Shown: positions 35,625-42,984 of the stretch, in pieces | How positions within the stretch are numbered: position 1 is the stretch's first letter | Layout of the letters: every line of letters starts with the position of its first letter | Source: Sanguibacter hominis ATCC BAA-789 | GTDB lineage: Bacteria > Actinomycetota > Actinomycetes > Actinomycetales > Cellulomonadaceae | Reading direction: 5' to 3' | NCBI RefSeq assembly: GCF_012396185.1 | Contig: NZ_JAAXOW010000001.1 | Coordinates: 248,001 to 312,000 of the forward strand | Length of the DNA: 64,000 nt | The notes under the pieces: model-generated | Seen by the model: the letters and a program-made list of their open reading frames with translations, nothing else | Database searches by the model: none | What the model was told of the DNA's origin: nothing | Made by a program: the position numbers and the translations under genes

Positions 35625-35885
35625 ATGAAGCTCCCACCCGAGACCACCCAGGCCGTCACCACCCGGCTCAAGCGCGCGCACGGCCAGATCGCCGGGATCA
35701 TCAAGATGCTCGAGGAGGGCCGGGAGTGCGAGGACGTCCTCACTCAGGTCGCAGCCGTCAGCAAGGCGCTCGACCGCGCCGGCTTCGCGCTCATCGCCGG
35801 CGGTATGCGCGAGTGCCTCGTCGCCGACGACCCGTCGGTGTCGGACCAGGAGCGCCTCGAGAAGCTCTTCCTCTCCCTCGCCTGA
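35625..35885 (+). CDS. CsoR/CstR-family repressor, probably persulfide-sensing
   Basis: An 86-aa helical repressor (LPPETTQAVTTRLKRAHGQIAGI). Copper-sensing CsoR uses Cys-x24-His-x3-Cys. Here Cys35 and Cys64 keep the exact 29-residue spacing, but the histidine position is Gly60 (LIAGGMREC). Loss of the His ligand is typical of CstR, which senses per- and polysulfides through a Cys-Cys link. The divergent neighbours are a persulfide reductase and a cysteine-rich protein. I therefore favour a CstR role; a non-copper metal sensor is the alternative. Confidence 0.85.
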   Translation: MKLPPETTQAVTTRLKRAHGQIAGIIKMLEEGRECEDVLTQVAAVSKALDRAGFALIAGGMRECLVADDPSVSDQERLEKLFLSLA

Positions 35886-35910
35886 CCTCTCTCTGGCGCT
35901 CGAGGCTAGA

Positions 35911-35926
35911 AAAGTGATATCACTTT
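35911..35926. promoter_or_regulatory. 16-bp perfect palindrome upstream of SPFH operon
   Basis: AAAGTGATATCACTTT, 31 bp before the SPFH ATG, very AT-rich against the background. It is a plausible site for the ribbon-helix-helix protein encoded second in the operon. Confidence 0.75.
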
Positions 35927-35956
35927 GCTACCAACGAGCACGAGGAGAGGCAGACC

Positions 35957-36910
35957 ATGAGCGAGGCAGACCAGTCCGTCGGAGGCACCCCCAGCACCGT
36001 CCCCGTCGGACATGACGGCGTCCGCGTCGAGATCGACGAGCGCACCGTCACCATGCGCAACGGATGGGCCGCGCTCGGAGGCGCCACCCTGCTCCTCGCC
36101 CTCGCGGCCGGAGCCTTCGTCGGGATCGAGCTCGTCGACCCGGTCGCCCTCAAGGCCCTCCTCGCCGTCGCCGGCTCGATCCTGTCCATCGTGTCGGTCC
36201 TCGCCTACAGCGCCCTCACGATCGTCAACCCCGGCCAGACCAAGGTCGTGCAGTTCTTCGGCCGCTACATCGGCACCGTCCGCCGCACCGGACTCGTCCT
36301 GACGCCCCTGCTCTCCTCCCGCAAGACCGTCTCCGTGCGCGTCCGCAACTTCGAGACGAGCGAGCTCAAGGTCAACGACGCCGACGGCAACCCCGTCAAC
36401 ATCGGCGCCATCGTCGTCTGGCAGGTCGCCGACACCGCCCGCGCGACGTTCGCCGTCGAGGACTACGCCAACTTCGTCCGCGTCCAGTCCGAGGCCGCGC
36501 TCCGGCACGTCGCGACGACACACCCCTACGACAACGCCGACGACGGCGAGGCCACCCTGCGCGGATCCACCGACCAGGTCTCCGCCGAGCTCGCCCACGA
36601 GGTCGCCGAGCGCGTCGCGCTCGCCGGCGTCGAGATCATCGAGGCGCGCATCTCGCACCTCGCCTACGCCCCCGAGATCGCCCAGGCGATGCTCCAGCGC
36701 CAGCAGGCCGGCGCGATCATCGCGGCCCGCGAGAAGATCGTCGAGGGAGCGGTCGGCATGGTCGAGACCGCGCTCGAACGCCTCGAGCGCGACTCGATCG
36801 TCGCGCTCGACGACGAGCGCCGCGCCGCCATGGTGTCCAACCTGCTCGTCGTCCTGTGCGGCGACTCGCGCGCGACCCCGATCGTCAACACCGGCAGCCT
36901 CTACAGCTGA
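35957..36910 (+). CDS. SPFH/band-7 domain membrane protein
   Basis: A 317-aa member of the stomatin/prohibitin/flotillin superfamily. Two hydrophobic helices are near residues 39-58 and 65-90 (ALGGATLLLALAAGAFVGI; LLAVAGSILSIVSVLAYSAL). The SPFH domain runs from VNPGQTKVVQFFGRYIGTVRRTGL through EDYANFVRVQSEAALRHV to YAPEIAQAMLQRQQAGAIIAAREKIVEGAV. Such proteins oligomerise on membranes and scaffold microdomains. GAGGAGAGG lies before the ATG. Its stop is 3 nt before a ribbon-helix-helix gene, so the two are co-transcribed. Confidence 0.9.
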   Translation: MSEADQSVGGTPSTVPVGHDGVRVEIDERTVTMRNGWAALGGATLLLALAAGAFVGIELVDPVALKALLAVAGSILSIVSVLAYSALTIVNPGQTKVVQFFGRYIGTVRRTGLVLTPLLSSRKTVSVRVRNFETSELKVNDADGNPVNIGAIVVWQVADTARATFAVEDYANFVRVQSEAALRHVATTHPYDNADDGEATLRGSTDQVSAELAHEVAERVALAGVEIIEARISHLAYAPEIAQAMLQRQQAGAIIAAREKIVEGAVGMVETALERLERDSIVALDDERRAAMVSNLLVVLCGDSRATPIVNTGSLYS

Positions 36911-36913
36911 CAC

Positions 36914-37246
36914 GTGCACGACGACGCGACCACCCCGGCAGGGCGCGGCACCGACGGTGCCCCGCCCTCCTCGGGCGAGCCCGCGCCCCGCACCCCGCAC
37001 GACGAGAACACCCGCAGCAGCGCGGGCGGGGCACGCCCCGCTCGTGCGGCGCGCAAGCAGGTGCTGCTCCGCCTCGACCCGGCCGTGCACGACGCCGTCG
37101 CGCACTGGGCCGCCGACGACCTGCGCAGCGTCAACGCCCAGATCGAGGTGATCCTGCGCGACGCTCTCGACCGCGCTGGACGCTCCCCCCGGGGCGCGGG
37201 CCCACTCCCCCGACGGGGTCGCCCGCCGGGCGAGACGACACCCTGA
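36914..37246 (+). CDS. Ribbon-helix-helix (Arc/HicB-type) DNA-binding protein
   Basis: A 110-aa protein with a disordered N-terminus of ~45 residues and a ribbon-helix-helix core, ARKQVLLRLDPAVHDAVA followed by WAADDLRSVNAQIEVILRDAL. The R-L-D-P strand and N-A-Q-I-E motif are typical of the Arc/HicB antitoxin DNA-binding fold. The C-terminus is basic and Pro/Gly-rich. No toxin ORF accompanies it; the partner gene encodes an SPFH protein. It probably autoregulates through the palindrome at 35911. The GTG 36914 start is 3 nt after the SPFH stop. Confidence 0.85.
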   Translation: MHDDATTPAGRGTDGAPPSSGEPAPRTPHDENTRSSAGGARPARAARKQVLLRLDPAVHDAVAHWAADDLRSVNAQIEVILRDALDRAGRSPRGAGPLPRRGRPPGETTP

Positions 37247-37310
37247 GCCGGGGGCGCCTCACCGAGCCCGAGCCCGCCACGCCCTCGCTCCGCGAAGGTG
37301 GCGGGTACGA

Positions 37311-37341
37311 CGAAGGGCCCCGCCAGCGGCGGGGCCCTTCG
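37311..37341. terminator. Bidirectional terminator, SPFH operon and ssrA
   Basis: A perfect 14-bp stem with loop AGC. The hairpin is followed by TTCGTCGT on both strands, serving the convergent SPFH operon and tmRNA gene. Confidence 0.9.
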
Positions 37342-37352
37342 TCGTGCAGGGG

Positions 37353-37718
37353 TGGAGGTGCGGGGAATCGAACCCCGGTCCGGTGACGCGTATCCAGGAC
37401 TTCTCCGGGCGCAGTCTGCTAATGGCTTTTCTCGGCCCCAGCTCTCATGCAGACATGCTGCTGACAGGCCCAGTCATCTGAGAGTCCCCACGCCGCCGAT
37501 GACGAGCGACGTGAGCAGTGGCTTCCTAGATGACGCCAGGAACCGGGACGGAAGCTAGCCCGGGCTGACGGACTTCGGGGCTCGCTCAGGCGGCGAGGGC
37601 GAAGTCGGTGCGCTTGGAATCGGCACCTATTGGTTTGCAGACATCGTTAACGAGATAAGTCTGCATCCTCGGCCCGCTTCTCCTCGAAGCACGACCACCG
37701 TCGAAACCGATCACCCCC
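37353..37718 (-). ncRNA. ssrA: Transfer-messenger RNA
   Basis: A 366-nt tmRNA. The 5' end GGGGGTGATCGGTTTCGAC pairs GGGGGTG with the 3' CACCTCC; the 3' T-arm contains GGGTTCGATTCCC. The tag reading frame at 37586-37624 encodes ADSKRTDFALAA followed by TGA, typical of Micrococcales. The terminal CCA is not encoded. With SmpB, encoded 170 nt upstream on the same strand, it rescues stalled ribosomes and marks the product for proteolysis. Confidence 0.96.
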
Positions 37719-37888
37719 TGTGCAGTTGTCAAGCAACGCCCGCGGGCGCCACCCCGAGGGGTGAGCCTGACAAGCAAGACCAGTCTAGAGCACCCTCGTC
37801 GGGGCCCGCACTGCTTTTTGTGGTGGCACCGGACACGCCCCACCCGACGTCGGACCTGCCCGGACGAGCCGGGCCGTCGCGCAAGGTG

Positions 37889-38419
37889 TCAGCTCATCTC
37901 CCGGTGACGCATGGCGCGCTGTGCCTCGAGGTTGTCCTGACGCTCGCGCAGCGTCTGACGCTTGTCGTACTCCTTCTTGCCGCGCGCGAGCGCGATCTCG
38001 ACCTTGGCACGGCCGTCGAGGAAGTAGATCGACAGCGGGACGATCGTGTGGCCCTTGGCCTGCACGTCGTTGCCGAGCCGGACGATCTCGTTCTTGTGCA
38101 GCAGAAGCTTGCGCTTGCGACGCGGCGCGTGGTTGGTCCACGTGCCCTGGGCGTACTCGGAGATGTGCGCGTTCTCGAGCCACGCCTCACCCCGGTCTAC
38201 GGCGACATAGCCGTCGACGAGCGACGCCCGGCCGGCGCGCAGCGCCTTGACCTCCGTGCCGGACAGGACGATGCCCGCCTCGTAGACGTCTTCGATCACG
38301 TAGTCGTGACGCGCCTTCTTGTTCTGCGCGATCATCTGCTTCACCGGCACCCGCCCGGCGTCGGGCCGGTGGCTCTTCTTGGAGCCGTCAGGGATCTGGT
38401 ACAGCTTGCCCTTCACCAT
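37889..38419 (-). CDS. smpB: SsrA-binding protein SmpB
   Basis: A 176-aa OB-fold tmRNA partner. Its core is [70 protein letters not shown] and [33 protein letters not shown]. The N-terminal ~35 residues ([24 protein letters not shown]) are longer than in E. coli. GGAGGAGGG lies 4 nt before ATG 38419. It lies in the order ftsE-ftsX-M23-smpB-ssrA, all on one strand. Confidence 0.96.
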   Translation of the reverse strand: MVKGKLYQIPDGSKKSHRPDAGRVPVKQMIAQNKKARHDYVIEDVYEAGIVLSGTEVKALRAGRASLVDGYVAVDRGEAWLENAHISEYAQGTWTNHAPRRKRKLLLHKNEIVRLGNDVQAKGHTIVPLSIYFLDGRAKVEIALARGKKEYDKRQTLRERQDNLEAQRAMRHREMS

Positions 38420-38514
38420 CGTCCCTCCTCCGGGATGAGTCGTGCTGCGGCGCCGATCGGCCGCGACCATCCAGGATACCCGGCGAGCGCCTGGTCTCCC
38501 GAGCGATTATCGGT

Positions 38515-39897
38515 TCAGAGCATCGACATGGGGTTGACGGTGGACCCGTTGACGTAGACCTCGAAGTGCAGGTGGCAGGCGGTGCTCGTGCCGGTCGTGC
38601 CGGAGTATCCGACGAGCTGTCCCTTGGAGACGCGCTGGCCCGTCGCCACGGCGAACTTCGAGAAGTGGTTGTAGCTCGTCATGAGGTTCGCACCGGCCAC
38701 GGTCCCGTGGTTGATGAGGACCTGGTTGCCGAAGCCCGACACGTAGCGCGCCCACTGCACGGTGCCCGCAGCAGACGCATAGATCGGCGTGCCGCAGTAT
38801 GCGCGGAAGTCGGTGCCCGCGTGCAGGCGGAGATACCCGAGCACGGGGTGCATGCGGTAGCCGTACCGCGACGTGATGTGCACGTTCTTCACCGGGTAGG
38901 CGAGGAACTTCGAGCTGGACGGCGGGTCGTTGCCGGGAAGCGACGTCGGCGGGTTGCTGCCGTTCTTCTTTGCGTCCTCAGCCGCCTTCTTCGCAGCTTC
39001 CTCAGCAGCCTTACGCTCCGCCGCGCGGATCGCGGCGAGACGAGCCTTCTCCTTCTGCGTCAGGCCGATGACCTTCTGGATCTCGCTCTCGAGCGCCTTC
39101 GCGTCGGCTTCCTTCTGCGCCTTCGCCGCGAGCTGCTGCGCCTTGCGGTTCTCGATCTTGGCGAGCTGTGCCTGCTGGGACGAGACGAGGGCCGCGACCT
39201 CCTGCTTCTTCTTCTCGGCCGCGCCCTGAGCCTCCTGCGCGGCGACGACCGCGGCGTCCGCCTCGGTCTTGAGCGAGGCGATCTGCTCGCGGACCCCGGC
39301 AAGGCGGGCCTGCGCGTTGCGCGACGTCGCCTCCGCCTGCTGCAGGTCCGTGAGCGAGTTCGTCTGGGCGCGCAGGGCGGTCTGGGAGAGCGTGTAGCGG
39401 TCGACGAAGTCCTCGGTGCTCGACGCGCCGACGACGAGTCCGAGGCTGTCGGCCCGGCCCTCGCCGCGGTACGCGCGACGTGCGAGCTCGGCGATCGACG
39501 CACGCGTCGTCGTCGCGGCCGCGTCCTGCTCCTGGACCTGGGTGACGAGGAGCGACTCCTGGGACTTGGCGTCCTCGAGACGCTCGCCGAGCGAGTCGGC
39601 CGCGGCCTGCGCCTTCGTGTGCGTCGCGACGGCCTCGTCGAGCTCGGCCTGCGCGACGGGCAGGAGCGCCTCGACGCGCTTGAGCTCGACGTATGCGGCC
39701 GCCATGTCGGCGTCCGTGTCCTCGAGGTCCTCCTCGAGGTTGTCGATCTCCTTCTCGGCGGCGCTCCGCGCCTTCTGCGCGGCTTCCTTCTTCTCGCGCA
39801 GGTCGTCGAGCGTGTCCGCGCCCGCGGGTGCGGGCGCGACGACCGCGACCAGCCCGACGACGATCAGGGCGGCAAGAGAACGACGCAGGTTCCTCAT
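38515..39897 (-). CDS. Secreted M23 peptidoglycan hydrolase, FtsEX-associated
   Basis: A 460-aa EnvC/RipC-like protein. A signal peptide (about residues 1-27, ending PAPAGADT) is followed by ~290 residues of charged coiled coil with Ala/Lys-rich helices. A linker ([14 protein letters not shown]) leads to a C-terminal M23 domain with His359/Asp363 in LHAGTDF and His442/His444 in HLHFEVY, all metal residues present. It begins 1 nt after ftsX (TGACATG). Coiled-coil M23 proteins next to ftsEX are its periplasmic or extracellular effectors in division; activation by FtsX is inferred. Confidence 0.93.
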   Translation of the reverse strand: MRNLRRSLAALIVVGLVAVVAPAPAGADTLDDLREKKEAAQKARSAAEKEIDNLEEDLEDTDADMAAAYVELKRVEALLPVAQAELDEAVATHTKAQAAADSLGERLEDAKSQESLLVTQVQEQDAAATTTRASIAELARRAYRGEGRADSLGLVVGASSTEDFVDRYTLSQTALRAQTNSLTDLQQAEATSRNAQARLAGVREQIASLKTEADAAVVAAQEAQGAAEKKKQEVAALVSSQQAQLAKIENRKAQQLAAKAQKEADAKALESEIQKVIGLTQKEKARLAAIRAAERKAAEEAAKKAAEDAKKNGSNPPTSLPGNDPPSSSKFLAYPVKNVHITSRYGYRMHPVLGYLRLHAGTDFRAYCGTPIYASAAGTVQWARYVSGFGNQVLINHGTVAGANLMTSYNHFSKFAVATGQRVSKGQLVGYSGTTGTSTACHLHFEVYVNGSTVNPMSML

Positions 39898-39898
39898 G

Positions 39899-40813
39899 TC
39901 ACACCTTCGTGTAGCGGTTGAGGGTCACCAGGGAGGAGATGGCGGCAAGGATGATCGCGACGGCGAGCAGCAACGGGGCGATCGTCCAGACCTCGCCGAC
40001 ACCGACGAGCGGCACCCACGAGACCTCGCCCGCGAGCCAGTCGGTCACGAGGTACTTCACGCCCAGCCACAGCCCGCCGACCGCCATCACCGCACCGAGC
40101 GCTGCGGCCAGCGCGCCCTCGAGCATGAACGGCAGCTGGATGAACAGGTTGCTCGCGCCGACGAGCCGCATGATGCCCGTCTCACGCCGTCGGCTGAGCG
40201 CCGAGAGGCGGATCGTGGTGGTGATGAGCAGCACCGCGGCGAGCAGCATGACCGCAGCGAGCCCGACGGCGAGCACGGACGCACGGTTGAGCACGAGGAA
40301 CAGCGAGTCGAAGATCTTGCGCTGGTCCTCGACGCTCTCGACGCCCGGGCGGCCCGTCAGGACGTCAGAGACGACCTGGTAGTTCTCGGGGTTGACGAGC
40401 TTGATGCGGAAGGACGCCTGCATGTCCTCGGCACGGATCGCCTCGGCCCAGTCCTGACCGGAGAAGTACTCCTGGAAGGACTCGAACGCCTGCTCCTTCG
40501 TCTCGAACCACACCTCCTGGATCTCCGGGGCGAGCTCGGGCGACTTGATGAGCGCCTCGAGGTCGGTCACCTGCTCGGGCGTGGCCTCGCCTGCGGCGCA
40601 CTGCACCTTGGACGAGCCGTTAGGGCACAACAGGACCGTGACCTCGACCTTGCCGTACCAGTCGTCCTTGAGCTTGGACACCTGCATCTGCAGCAGGCCC
40701 GCGGCACCCACGAACGTGAGCGAGACGAACGTGACGAGGATGACGGAGATGGTCATCGACAGGTTGCGACGCAGCCCGATGCCGATCTCGGAGAGGATGA
40801 ACTGAAGTCTCAT
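39899..40813 (-). CDS. ftsX: Cell-division ABC transporter subunit FtsX
   Basis: A 304-aa membrane protein with the FtsX topology. TM1 is near residues 19-42 ([18 protein letters not shown]), and the extracellular loop of ~125 residues contains two cysteines ([12 protein letters not shown]). Three more helices are at the C-terminus ([50 protein letters not shown]). ATG 40813 begins [17 protein letters not shown]. It follows ftsE by 11 nt and is adjacent to the M23 hydrolase gene it should regulate. Confidence 0.95.
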   Translation of the reverse strand: MRLQFILSEIGIGLRRNLSMTISVILVTFVSLTFVGAAGLLQMQVSKLKDDWYGKVEVTVLLCPNGSSKVQCAAGEATPEQVTDLEALIKSPELAPEIQEVWFETKEQAFESFQEYFSGQDWAEAIRAEDMQASFRIKLVNPENYQVVSDVLTGRPGVESVEDQRKIFDSLFLVLNRASVLAVGLAAVMLLAAVLLITTTIRLSALSRRRETGIMRLVGASNLFIQLPFMLEGALAAALGAVMAVGGLWLGVKYLVTDWLAGEVSWVPLVGVGEVWTIAPLLLAVAIILAAISSLVTLNRYTKV

Positions 40814-40824
40814 GATCCCGTCCC

Positions 40825-41514
40825 TCAGCGCGCCGAGCCGTACACGCCACGGTGCTGGTCGCGGACGAGCTCGCCCGCGGACAGCTCGATGACGCGCTTG
40901 CGCATCTGGTCCACGATCTCGTCGTCGTGCGTCGCCATGACGACGGTCGTGCCGGTGCGGTTGATGCGGTCGAGCAGGCGCATGATCCCCAGGGAGGTCG
41001 TCGGGTCGAGGTTGCCGGTCGGCTCGTCGCACAGCAGGATCGGCGGGCGGTTGACGAACGCGCGAGCGATCGCAACGCGCTGCTGCTCACCGCCGGAGAG
41101 CTCGTGCGGGCGGCGCTTCTCCTTGCCGCCGAGGCCGACCATCTCGAGGACGTCAGGGACGACGGTCTCGATGTGGTGCTTGGGCTTGCCGATCACCTGC
41201 AGCGCGAACGCGACGTTCTCGAAGACCGTCTTGTTGGGCAGCAGGCGGAAGTCCTGGAAGACGGCGCCGATCTGGCGGCGCAGTGCGGGGACCTTCCAGC
41301 TCGACAGCGTCGAGAGGTCCTTGCCGGCCACGAGGATCGTGCCCGACGTCGGGCGCTCCTCGCGCAGCGCGAGCCGCAGGAAGGTGGACTTGCCCGAGCC
41401 GGACGCGCCCACGAGGAACACGAACTCGCCACGCTCGATCTCGAGAGAGATCGAGCTGAGCGCGGGTCGCGCACCGCGTGCGTAGATCTTGGTGACGTTC
41501 TCCAGGCGAATCAC
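40825..41514 (-). CDS. ftsE: Cell-division ATP-binding protein FtsE
   Basis: A 229-aa ABC ATPase with Walker [10 protein letters not shown] (36-44), Q-loop [27 protein letters not shown], Walker [13 protein letters not shown] and switch [10 protein letters not shown]. FtsE-FtsX transmits ATP hydrolysis to cell-wall hydrolases at the septum. GTG 41514 ([14 protein letters not shown]) is the conserved start. The 210 bp between it and prfB contain no gene and presumably its promoter. Confidence 0.96.
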   Translation of the reverse strand: MIRLENVTKIYARGARPALSSISLEIERGEFVFLVGASGSGKSTFLRLALREERPTSGTILVAGKDLSTLSSWKVPALRRQIGAVFQDFRLLPNKTVFENVAFALQVIGKPKHHIETVVPDVLEMVGLGGKEKRRPHELSGGEQQRVAIARAFVNRPPILLCDEPTGNLDPTTSLGIMRLLDRINRTGTTVVMATHDDEIVDQMRKRVIELSAGELVRDQHRGVYGSAR

Positions 41515-41724
41515 GTGGGGTGCCGGTTCCGTTCCTTCGTGCCGGTCGGCCAGACGACCGACAGCCCCCGTGGCGGGTCGCGTCGCGACCGCAGACCACG
41601 GTGAGCCTCGTCGAGCGTAGGCAGACCCGTCCCGGAGTTCGGGGCGGACACGCCGCCGCCCGCCGTCCTGGAAGCGCTCTGGGAGTCTTCTGGACGCACC
41701 GCGCGGCCGTGCGGCGTGCGGGGA

Positions 41725-42840
41725 TCAGTCGCGCTTGGACCGGCGCCAGCGGATGCCGGCCTCGATGAAGTCGTCGATGTCGCCGTCGAACACGGCGCCC
41801 GTGTTGCCGACCTCGTGCTCGGTGCGCAGGTCCTTGACCATCTGGTAGGGCTGCAGCACGTAGGAGCGCATCTGGTCGCCCCAGCTCGCCTTGATGTCCC
41901 CGGCGAGCTCCTTCTTCTTGGCCTTCTCCTCAGCCTGACGCTCGAGGAGGAGGCGCGACTGGAGGACGCGCATGGCAGCCGCGCGATTCTGGATCTGCGA
42001 CTTCTCGTTCTGCATCGACACCACGATGCCCGTCGGGATGTGCGTGAGGCGCACGGCAGAGTCGGTCGTGTTGACCGACTGCCCGCCGGGGCCGGACGAC
42101 CGGAAGACGTCGACCTTGATCTCGTTCTCGGGGATCTCGATCGAGTCGGTCTGCTCGATGAGCGGGATGACCTCGACGGCGGCGAAGGACGTCTGGCGGC
42201 GGCCCTGGTTGTCGAACGGCGAGATGCGCACGAGGCGGTGCGTGCCAGCCTCGACGGACAGGTGGCCGAACGCGTAGGGAGCCTTGACCTCGAACGTCGC
42301 GGACTTGAGGCCCGCCTCCTCGGCGTAGGACGTGTCGAGGACCGCGGTCGAGTAGCCGTGCCGCTCGGCCCAGCGCAGGTACATGCGCATGAGCATCTCG
42401 GCGAAGTCGGCGGCGTCGACGCCACCCGCGCCGGCGCGGATCGTCACGACGGCCTCGCGGGCGTCGTACTCGCCCGACAGCAGGGTGCGGACCTCGAGCT
42501 GGTCGAGGTCCTTGCGGATCGTGAGGAGCTCGGTCTCAGCCTCGGCGAGCGTCTCGGCGTCGTCGTCGCCCGCGCCCTCGGTCGCCATCTCGACGAGGAC
42601 CTCGAGGTCGTCGATGCGCGACTCCATCGAGGTGATGCGCTCGAGCTCGTTCTGCGCCTGGGACAGCGCGGTCGTCACCTTCTGCGCCTTGTCGGTGTCG
42701 TCCCACAGGTCGGGGGCGGTCGCCTGCTGCGACAGGTCCTCGATGCGTGCGCGGAGCGCCTCAGGGTCGCTCACGGCACTGATCGTGCTCAGGGTCGCCC
42801 GCAGGGCGCTGATCTCGGCGGAGAAGTCGGTGGTGGCCAC
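41725..42840 (-). CDS. prfB: Peptide chain release factor 2
   Basis: RF2, 371 aa, which terminates at UGA and UAA. The recognition tripeptide SPF is at 207-209 ([13 protein letters not shown]) and the catalytic GGQ at 252-254 ([17 protein letters not shown]). The frame is continuous: there is no in-frame UGA or frameshift signal, so the common autoregulatory frameshift is absent. GTG 42840 is chosen over TTG 42849 because TAACCT lies 8 nt upstream and no ribosome-binding site is visible. Confidence 0.95.
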   Translation of the reverse strand: MATTDFSAEISALRATLSTISAVSDPEALRARIEDLSQQATAPDLWDDTDKAQKVTTALSQAQNELERITSMESRIDDLEVLVEMATEGAGDDDAETLAEAETELLTIRKDLDQLEVRTLLSGEYDAREAVVTIRAGAGGVDAADFAEMLMRMYLRWAERHGYSTAVLDTSYAEEAGLKSATFEVKAPYAFGHLSVEAGTHRLVRISPFDNQGRRQTSFAAVEVIPLIEQTDSIEIPENEIKVDVFRSSGPGGQSVNTTDSAVRLTHIPTGIVVSMQNEKSQIQNRAAAMRVLQSRLLLERQAEEKAKKKELAGDIKASWGDQMRSYVLQPYQMVKDLRTEHEVGNTGAVFDGDIDDFIEAGIRWRRSKRD

Positions 42841-42848
42841 GAGAGTCA

Positions 42849-42854
42849 AGGTTA
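42849..42854 (-). promoter_or_regulatory. -10 box, leaderless prfB mRNA
   Basis: TAACCT, then TGACTCTC (8 nt) and the GTG at 42840. An 11-bp inverted repeat (42859-42869 / 42886-42896) lies just upstream, over the -35 region. Confidence 0.5.
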
Positions 42855-42984
42855 CCCTCCGCGGCCCGCCGCTCCCTCACGGAATGCGGGCCGCGGTGGC
42901 GGGGTTGTGCGGTCAGGCGGAGCGGCAGGTCGGCGCTCCGCCGCTGGCGCACCCGTGCCAGCCCGTCGGACGCAGGAGCGGCAC

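Noticed and set aside
37586-37843. An ORF ending in ADSKRTDFALAA on the minus strand
   Set aside because: This is the tmRNA tag read as part of a longer frame. The RNA gene explains it.
42784-42849. A programmed frameshift in prfB
   Set aside because: The frame is continuous and no in-frame TGA with a preceding Shine-Dalgarno-like element was found near codon 25.
41716-42984. N-terminal extension of the luciferase-oxidase frame across prfB
   Set aside because: The extension is antisense to prfB. The luciferase-like domain begins at GTG 42985 with AGGAG upstream.
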